Program-made: the position numbers and the translations under genes
DNA from: SSSZ01 sp036732025
GTDB lineage: Bacteria; Pseudomonadota; Gammaproteobacteria; Burkholderiales; Rhodocyclaceae
NCBI GenBank assembly: GCA_036732025.1
Contig: DAINDE010000015.1
Location: forward strand, 1-64,000
Length of the DNA: 64,000 bases
Direction: 5' to 3'
The notes under the pieces: model-generated
Told to the model about the DNA's origin: nothing
The model's database searches: none
What the model saw: only the letters and a program-made list of their open reading frames with translations
In this document: positions 58,978 through 64,000 of the stretch, piece by piece
How positions within the stretch are numbered: the stretch's first letter is position 1
Layout: the number at the start of each line of letters is the position of its first letter

Positions 58978-61900
58978 TGCTGCCAGCTCAAGCCTTCTTT
59001 AGTTGCCACGAGATGTTCCGCGACCCTCTGCAGGACCTGCGCCCATTCCTCGCCCTGCTGCTGTCGGAAGAGGGTCAACGTCGGGTACCAGGGGCAGTCT
59101 GTGCGATCCTTCTGCCAGCGGAAATCCGTGCCGCGGAAGGGCAGAAGTCCCCAGGTTTCGACCCCGAGGCCGGCGGCAAGGTGCATCACCCCACTATCCA
59201 CCGAGATCACCAGATCAAGCATGCTGACTGCAGCCGCCGTCTTCTCCCAGGCATCGCAATCCGCCACGATGTTATTGAAGGCGAACTGCGGCAGAGCCTT
59301 GGCCTGGTTGGAAGCGGCATCTTTCTGAAGGTTGTAAAGGCTGATCCCGGCAACACCGAGCAAGGGCAGCCAATCCTTCAGGATAGTCGAGCGGAAGGTA
59401 TCGTTGCCGTAGGAGGGGTTTCCCGCCCAGACGATACCGACCTTCAGTCCAGGATCGCGGAGGATGCGGGCCTTCCACACCGGCAGCAGACCCTGATTCG
59501 CCTTCAGGTAGGGGAAATCCTGCGCTGGCGCATTGAGATCCGCCCCAAGAAGGAAAGGTAGTTTCATCTGGCGGACATAGAAATCGTAGCCCCCCTCCTG
59601 CCAATCCACCTCATCGCTACCGACAATCCGGCACGGGAAGCCCTGTGCAGCCAGGAATTTCTTCGCCGAGACCGGCACCGCCATCGTTACCCGCATCGAC
59701 CGTGGCAACCGACGCACCAGGGTACAGAATTGCAGCATGTCACCCTGCCCCTGGTCCTGATAGACAAGGAGTGACGCCCCCGGGCGCTCAACGCCATCCC
59801 AGAGCGGCATCTTGGTCTTCTTGTCATCCTCCAGGCCGAGGGCATAGAACTCCCAGCCTTCCTTCATCCTGCCTTGAGCGAGCAATTCCCAACCGAGGCC
59901 AAAGGCATGCGTCTTTGCTGACGGATCGCGCCTGAGCAGATCCACCGTCGCCTCTCGATAGCCTTCCCAGTCCTGCAGGGAACGCAGCAGGAAGGCCCGG
60001 GCGATGCGAACGTTGAACGGCGCACCCTCCTCCACGGCCCGCCCCATCGGCCCTGCCATCAAGCGACGCGCCTCGTCCACCCGACCGATCTGGGCAAGAT
60101 GATCGGCACGGGTAAGCAAATTCAGGTCCGACGGATCAACCTTACAAAGGTAATCCAGGAGCAGGCTGGCCAGCCATTCGCAGTTGGCGCCACGGAGTTC
60201 CCGCGCCGTGTAGCGCATCAAATCCGTGCGCTCCGGTGCCAGCAGGATGGCCCGTTCCAGGTAACCCAGCGCTGCCTTGACCGCCCCCGCGCTTCGGTGG
60301 GTTTCATACAACTGGACATAGGCGTCGACGAACCTCGGCGAAACCTCCGTGGCACGGGCGAAGTGCCTGGCAGCACGGGAACGGTTGCCCGTCTTGAGGG
60401 CCAGCACCCCGGCCTGAAACTGCAGGGCACGGTGATCCGGGAAGCGCAGCTCCCCTTCCCGCAACAGGTCGCGGGCAGCTTCATGTCGCCCGGCGTCAAT
60501 CTCCACCTTGAGCAGGAGAACCAAGGCGGCTGGAGACAACGCCACGCCCCGGGCACGCAAGTCCCGAAGGCTTTCAGTCCCGGCCCCGGGGTCCGTTTCG
60601 GACCTGATCTGGTACTCGGCCCAGGCCATTTCTGCCGGCTGGCCGCCCCTTCGGCGAAGCTCGTCCAAGAGTTCCCCGGAATGGTCAATCAGGGCGAGGG
60701 CCCTGGCGACCGCCAGTGCCCGGGGGAGATCGCCGCCTTCGACCGCCGAGGAAACCGCCCGACCATCGAGTTCGAGCTCGTCCCGCTCATTGCAGTCCAC
60801 CAACGCCCTTGAAATTGCCATCGCCCAGTCCGGTGCACCGCGGCCCTCGACAGCCGCGGAAGCAGACAGAAGCACGCGAGACGCCAGCGCCGGGCGCACT
60901 GCCGTACGGATGAGGCCCTCCCAGTCACCGGCCCGGTCTTGAGTAAACAGGCGCGCCGAGGGATACCAGGGCGAGGTGTCCGGCGCCAGGAACCAGCGCC
61001 AGTCCTTGCCGCGACGGGGCAGGATGATCCATACCTCCTTGTTCAGGGCGCCGGCCAAGTGGGCGACCGAGGTATCCACTGTCAGCACGATGTCCAGTGC
61101 TGCAATCGCCGCCGCGGTGTCCCCGAAATCCCGCAACTCGTCACCGATGCGCAGGACAGTGAGGCCTTCGGGGGCATCCTCCGATGCAGCCTCTCCCTTC
61201 TGGAGAGCGACCCAGCTGACGCCCGGCAATGCGGCGAGGGGCGCAAAATCGAAGAGGGAAGCCGAACGGCAATGGTCGTTGCCATAATTGGGGTTGCCGG
61301 CCCAGACAAGCCCCACCTTGAGCCCTGGCAGCGCGGCAAACCGCTCCCTCCAGTAGCAGACCTTGGCCTCTTCTGCACACAGGTAAGGCACTTCGGCCGG
61401 AATATCGGCCGGCTGGCGCACGCCACACACCAGCGCGAGATCCATCAACTGCAACTGGTAGTCGAAAACAATGTCGTCGACCCGGATGTCGTCGCGCAGT
61501 TCAGCATCCGGCGCCACTTGCAACAGGCCGACAATATCCTCGAAGGCGACAAAGACCGCCCGAATCTGGCGCTGCTCTAGCAGCCGAATGAAACGCACGA
61601 ATTGGATGACATCGCCAGCGCCCTGTTCGGAGAAAACCAGAATCGTCTTCCCGGCAAGATCCTCGCCATCCCATTTGGGAACCTTCTCGTCCCAGATCAG
61701 CTTATCGTTGCGGGCGCGCAGGTGATAGAGCTGCCAGCCCAGTTCGAGGTTACCCAGGGCCAGCACCAACATCGCGGCGTTATAGCGCCCCGCGTAAAGC
61801 AGGCGATCGCTCTGCAACAAGGCTTGCAACCGGGATACCGTACCCTGGAGATCGCCTTGGCCGAAAGCCAACGCTGCCAGTAGCCATGTGAGAACGGGGT

Positions 61901-62522
61901 CGCCGGCGAGTTCCGCGCCATCGTAGTTCGATACGACCTCGCCCGCAAAATCAATCCAGCCGAAGGTGAGCAACGCACTCAGTATCTTGACCAGAGCGGG
62001 TTCGCTCGGTCGTTCAGTGCCCTGCCTCGCCTTGCCGAGGAGGAGGAGCGATTCAACCAGACGCTTCGTGTTTTGCTGCAGATACTGCATCAGACCGGTA
62101 ATCTCGGCATCGTCGGGATAACGCTCGAGCCAATCGAGAATCACCTTCTCCGCCTCGGTATATTTCTTTTCTTCAATCAGGGCAGTACCCAGGAGTTGCA
62201 GCGCTTCCTGCTCCTCGGGAAACCATTCCCGATAGGACTGCAGATAGCCGATGGTGTCGCCGAATCGCCCTTGGTCGGCATACAGCAACGCCAGATTCTT
62301 CCACGCCATCGTGGCGTTCTTGATGCCCAGGTTGATCGCCTTGTCGTAGGCCGCCCTCGCTGCCGCTTCGTTACCCTCCTGCTGCAGGGCGATTCCCCGG
62401 AACAGGGCAAGCGTCCCATCCTGCGGCTCGATCGGCTCCTGTTGATCGAGCAGAGCCAGGGCCGCCTTGAAATCTCCGGCACGGAAGAAGGTCTGCGTTT
62501 GGGCGAAAAGATCGTCTTTCAT
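58974..62522 (-). CDS. Giant TPR protein with two GT9-like domains
   Basis: This 1182-aa protein has TPR-like repeats (about 1-230; FFRAGDFKAALALLDQQ, AYDKAINLGIKNATMAWKNLALLYADQGR), then a GT9/heptosyltransferase-like GT-B domain near 400-555 (VGLVWAGNPNYGNDHCRSAS, VDTSVAHLAGALNKEVWIILP, SPWYPSARLF). More TPRs (about 640-880) are followed by a second GT9-like domain near 1030-1180 (VGIVWAGNPSYGNDTFRSTI, VDSGVMHLAAGLGVETWGLLPF, CPWYPTLTLF). The two halves are clearly duplicated. TPR-GT proteins glycosylate surface proteins. The ATG at 62522 (MKDDLF) has no strong ribosome site. Confidence 0.82.
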   Translation of the reverse strand: MKDDLFAQTQTFFRAGDFKAALALLDQQEPIEPQDGTLALFRGIALQQEGNEAAARAAYDKAINLGIKNATMAWKNLALLYADQGRFGDTIGYLQSYREWFPEEQEALQLLGTALIEEKKYTEAEKVILDWLERYPDDAEITGLMQYLQQNTKRLVESLLLLGKARQGTERPSEPALVKILSALLTFGWIDFAGEVVSNYDGAELAGDPVLTWLLAALAFGQGDLQGTVSRLQALLQSDRLLYAGRYNAAMLVLALGNLELGWQLYHLRARNDKLIWDEKVPKWDGEDLAGKTILVFSEQGAGDVIQFVRFIRLLEQRQIRAVFVAFEDIVGLLQVAPDAELRDDIRVDDIVFDYQLQLMDLALVCGVRQPADIPAEVPYLCAEEAKVCYWRERFAALPGLKVGLVWAGNPNYGNDHCRSASLFDFAPLAALPGVSWVALQKGEAASEDAPEGLTVLRIGDELRDFGDTAAAIAALDIVLTVDTSVAHLAGALNKEVWIILPRRGKDWRWFLAPDTSPWYPSARLFTQDRAGDWEGLIRTAVRPALASRVLLSASAAVEGRGAPDWAMAISRALVDCNERDELELDGRAVSSAVEGGDLPRALAVARALALIDHSGELLDELRRRGGQPAEMAWAEYQIRSETDPGAGTESLRDLRARGVALSPAALVLLLKVEIDAGRHEAARDLLREGELRFPDHRALQFQAGVLALKTGNRSRAARHFARATEVSPRFVDAYVQLYETHRSAGAVKAALGYLERAILLAPERTDLMRYTARELRGANCEWLASLLLDYLCKVDPSDLNLLTRADHLAQIGRVDEARRLMAGPMGRAVEEGAPFNVRIARAFLLRSLQDWEGYREATVDLLRRDPSAKTHAFGLGWELLAQGRMKEGWEFYALGLEDDKKTKMPLWDGVERPGASLLVYQDQGQGDMLQFCTLVRRLPRSMRVTMAVPVSAKKFLAAQGFPCRIVGSDEVDWQEGGYDFYVRQMKLPFLLGADLNAPAQDFPYLKANQGLLPVWKARILRDPGLKVGIVWAGNPSYGNDTFRSTILKDWLPLLGVAGISLYNLQKDAASNQAKALPQFAFNNIVADCDAWEKTAAAVSMLDLVISVDSGVMHLAAGLGVETWGLLPFRGTDFRWQKDRTDCPWYPTLTLFRQQQGEEWAQVLQRVAEHLVATKEGLSWQQ

Positions 62523-62539
62523 TGGGAATGCGAGAATGA

Positions 62540-63355
62540 TTAACTGAAATCGCGGTGCTGATAATTGCGCGTTGCCAAGGCGGCGAAGATCAAGACATAA
62601 CCCAAGGCGAGCGCCGTTCCGCCGAGCATCTCGGCCGCCGAGGGCCAGCGCCCATAGAGAACCGCAGTTCGCCAATCCAGGCGGCTCAAGTCCGGGATCA
62701 CCCAACGTACCGCGTCAAGAATGGGCAGCATCCTCGCACTCATCGCCTGATCCGCACTGATCGAGAACTGCAAATAATCGATGCTGGGCCCGAGAAAGCG
62801 GGCAGCTACCGCAAAACCGGCCCCACCAAGGAGGGGCACCATTGGCGTCTGCGCGATGCTCGTCAGCCATACGGCAAAGACACTCACGACCAGCATGTCC
62901 ATCAGGACGCCGAACAGAACAGCGGGAAACGCGAGCCCAAGTTGGGGACGGACACTCTCCACGTAGCCCCAGTCCGAAACATGCGCCAGGATGGCAAGGC
63001 CAGACGCCCACACGACGATGGTCACCGCCACCAGCGCCACGACCCCCAACCATCGGCCAATCAGGTAGCTCCCCCGGGAAGCGGGATAAGCCAGCGCCAG
63101 CATGATGGTGCGCCTCTCGACGTCCCGCACGAACACCTCCTGCACCCAGTAGAGGACGAAGAACGTGCCGAGGAAGCGCAGGCCCGAGATGCCCACATCC
63201 ATGGCCACGATGGCCGGCTGCCGCAGGGAGAAGGCCCCGCTCAGCCAGGCGAAGAAGAGCAGCAACACGCCAATGGCAGCCAGAGCGCGGAAGGCTCGAC
63301 TGCGAAACCCCAACAACCACGCTAGCTGCGCGTGACGAAATACGGCCTGCCCCAT
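62540..63355 (-). CDS. ABC-2 type transporter permease
   Basis: This 271-aa membrane protein has about six helices (RALAAIGVLLLFFAWLSGAF; LRFLGTFFVLYWVQEVFV; LIGRWLGVVALVAVTIVVWASGLAIL; GLAFPAVLFGVLMDMLVVSVFAVWL). VQEVFVRDVERRTIMLALAYPASRGSYLIGRWLGV is the typical ABC-2 permease coupling loop. It is the membrane half of the exporter with the ATPase at 57193, and is the first gene after the pilin-type transcript. Confidence 0.88.
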   Translation of the reverse strand: MGQAVFRHAQLAWLLGFRSRAFRALAAIGVLLLFFAWLSGAFSLRQPAIVAMDVGISGLRFLGTFFVLYWVQEVFVRDVERRTIMLALAYPASRGSYLIGRWLGVVALVAVTIVVWASGLAILAHVSDWGYVESVRPQLGLAFPAVLFGVLMDMLVVSVFAVWLTSIAQTPMVPLLGGAGFAVAARFLGPSIDYLQFSISADQAMSARMLPILDAVRWVIPDLSRLDWRTAVLYGRWPSAAEMLGGTALALGYVLIFAALATRNYQHRDFS

Positions 63356-63420
63356 GCCTAGTCAAGATTCATAAGTAATGCGAATGCCGCTAGATTACCA
63401 ACAAGACGGGTGTTGCGCGA

Positions 63421-63449
63421 AAAAAAACCGGCGGATAAACCGCCGGTTT
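63421..63449 (-). terminator. Rho-independent terminator after the 126-aa secreted protein
   Basis: Read on the minus strand, AAACCGGCGG, a TTTAT loop and CCGCCGGTTT are followed by an uninterrupted T run. It lies about 40 nt beyond the stop of the secreted protein and separates the pilin transcript from the ABC/glycosyltransferase genes. Confidence 0.88.
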
Positions 63450-63487
63450 CCTCTCCGCCCGATCGACTCGGGCCGATTCCTTCAAGC

Positions 63488-63868
63488 TTAGCAGCCAGCC
63501 GGAGTGGTGCCGGAGGGCGCGCTCAGATTCGGGTTGCCAAGGTTGCCTGCGGGAGAGGCAACGCTGGTGTTTTCGCAGGCCGCCACGGTACCGCCCATGG
63601 TGCTGCCGCCGAAAGTGTGCATGCCCTTGACCGACGCGCTCTTGACGGCAAAGTCGGTAGCGTTCTGGTCGTACACGACCGTGGTATTGCGGGAGCACTT
63701 GGTGACGAAGTCGGTCTTGACGAAGGTGGAAGCGCTGGATGCGATGGTGACACCAGAGCCGTCGGTACAGGCACTCGTGGCCGCCGCCAGGGCATAGTTG
63801 CTGGCGGCGATGTTCAGCACCAGGGCGGAACCGAGAACGACAACGTGGCCGATTTGCTTCTTATCCAT
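63488..63868 (-). CDS. Secreted four-cysteine pilin-associated protein
   Basis: This 126-aa protein has a signal peptide (GHVVVLGSALVLNIAASNYALAAA) and mature cysteines C34, C58, C98 and C126, which could form two disulfides. The body is Thr/Ser/Gly-rich (TSACTDGSGVTIASSASTF). Its ATG is 10 nt after the pilin stop with AAGGAG upstream, so both are made from one transcript. Position and size match the geopilin domain 2 / Spc-type partner of short pilins in Geobacter, though sequence identity cannot be claimed by eye. Confidence 0.72.
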   Translation of the reverse strand: MDKKQIGHVVVLGSALVLNIAASNYALAAATSACTDGSGVTIASSASTFVKTDFVTKCSRNTTVVYDQNATDFAVKSASVKGMHTFGGSTMGGTVAACENTSVASPAGNLGNPNLSAPSGTTPAGC

Positions 63869-63878
63869 CTCTATCTCC

Positions 63879-64000
63879 TTATTGCTGCGTGCCGTTGGCG
63901 ATAGCCGCCGTCAGGACGTTACGGGCATCGGATTGGGCGGCCTTGTCTTCGCCCTTCTTGGTGTACTCGCTGAACTGCGGGATCGCAATGGCGGCCAGGA
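63879..64000 (-). CDS. pilA: Type IV pilin, short form (5' end outside window)
   Basis: Only the C-terminal 39 residues are inside the window. They begin LAAIAIPQFSEYTKKGEDKA, the end of the classic class IVa pilin N-terminal helix, and stop at DARNVLTAAIANGTQQ. Adding the roughly 15 missing conserved residues predicts a mature pilin of about 54 amino acids, far shorter than typical 140-160 aa pilins and similar to the split short pilin PilA-N of Geobacter. Pili of this kind lack the globular C-terminal domain, which the next gene may supply. Confidence 0.82.
   Translation of the reverse strand, partial: LAAIAIPQFSEYTKKGEDKAAQSDARNVLTAAIANGTQQ

Overview
The window is high-GC bacterial DNA with densely packed operons. 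It looks like a betaproteobacterium, most likely Rhodocyclales (Azospira/Dechloromonas-like). The reasons are a denitrification-type nor cluster, a creBCD operon, a PEP-CTERM protein, panBCD, and repeated TTCGACA(A/G)GCTCAG palindromes. This placement is inferred from gene content, not from a database comparison.

Layout. 1-3.7 kb: initiator tRNA-Met, an orphan ParA-like ATPase, an IclR regulator, an unusual tRNA-Thr(UGU) and a GGDEF diguanylate cyclase. 3.7-9 kb: a tightly overlapping set coupled to the GGDEF gene (FdtA/WxcM-like cupin, DegT aminotransferase, Fe-alcohol dehydrogenase, a radical-SAM paralogue that has lost its cluster cysteines, and an intact radical SAM protein), which looks like sugar or secondary-metabolite biosynthesis. 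9-21 kb: DUF2478 protein, miaA, a response regulator with unknown output, an RND efflux pair behind tandem TGACCG operators, RraA/HMG aldolase-like protein, TPMT-like methyltransferase, a PEP-CTERM protein, RlpA and purM.

21-24 kb: a three-gene cassette (membrane protein, radical SAM/SPASM maturase, and a 142-aa protein ending in 14 Asn and a Gly). It lies between two copies of the same palindromic repeat and is the best candidate here for an undescribed peptide-modification system. 24-29 kb: creB, a small membrane protein, creC, Cre-tag sites, creD and a NagZ-like GH3 enzyme. 29-39 kb: hda, a DUF1003 protein, a HAD phosphatase, pcnB-folK, a DUF486 protein, a CZB chemoreceptor, panB-panC-panD, an unknown 173-aa protein and a NYN/OST-HTH protein.

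39-45.6 kb: an AcrR-type regulator, a conserved operator, and a full RND tripartite pump. 45.6-53.3 kb: a nitric oxide reductase locus, norC-norB then norE-norF-norQ, two extra membrane genes (one a polyferredoxin), norD, and a Dnr-type CRP/FNR regulator. 53.3-55.3 kb: CYTH-CHAD protein and SixA phosphatase.

55.3-64 kb (all minus strand): a truncated type IV pilin whose mature form would be very short (about 54 residues), a secreted four-Cys partner, then an ABC-2 permease, a 1182-aa TPR protein with two GT9-like domains, an unknown protein, an ABC ATPase, a glycosyltransferase and a methyltransferase-like protein. This arrangement resembles the short-pilin plus polysaccharide-export (xap) region of Geobacter.
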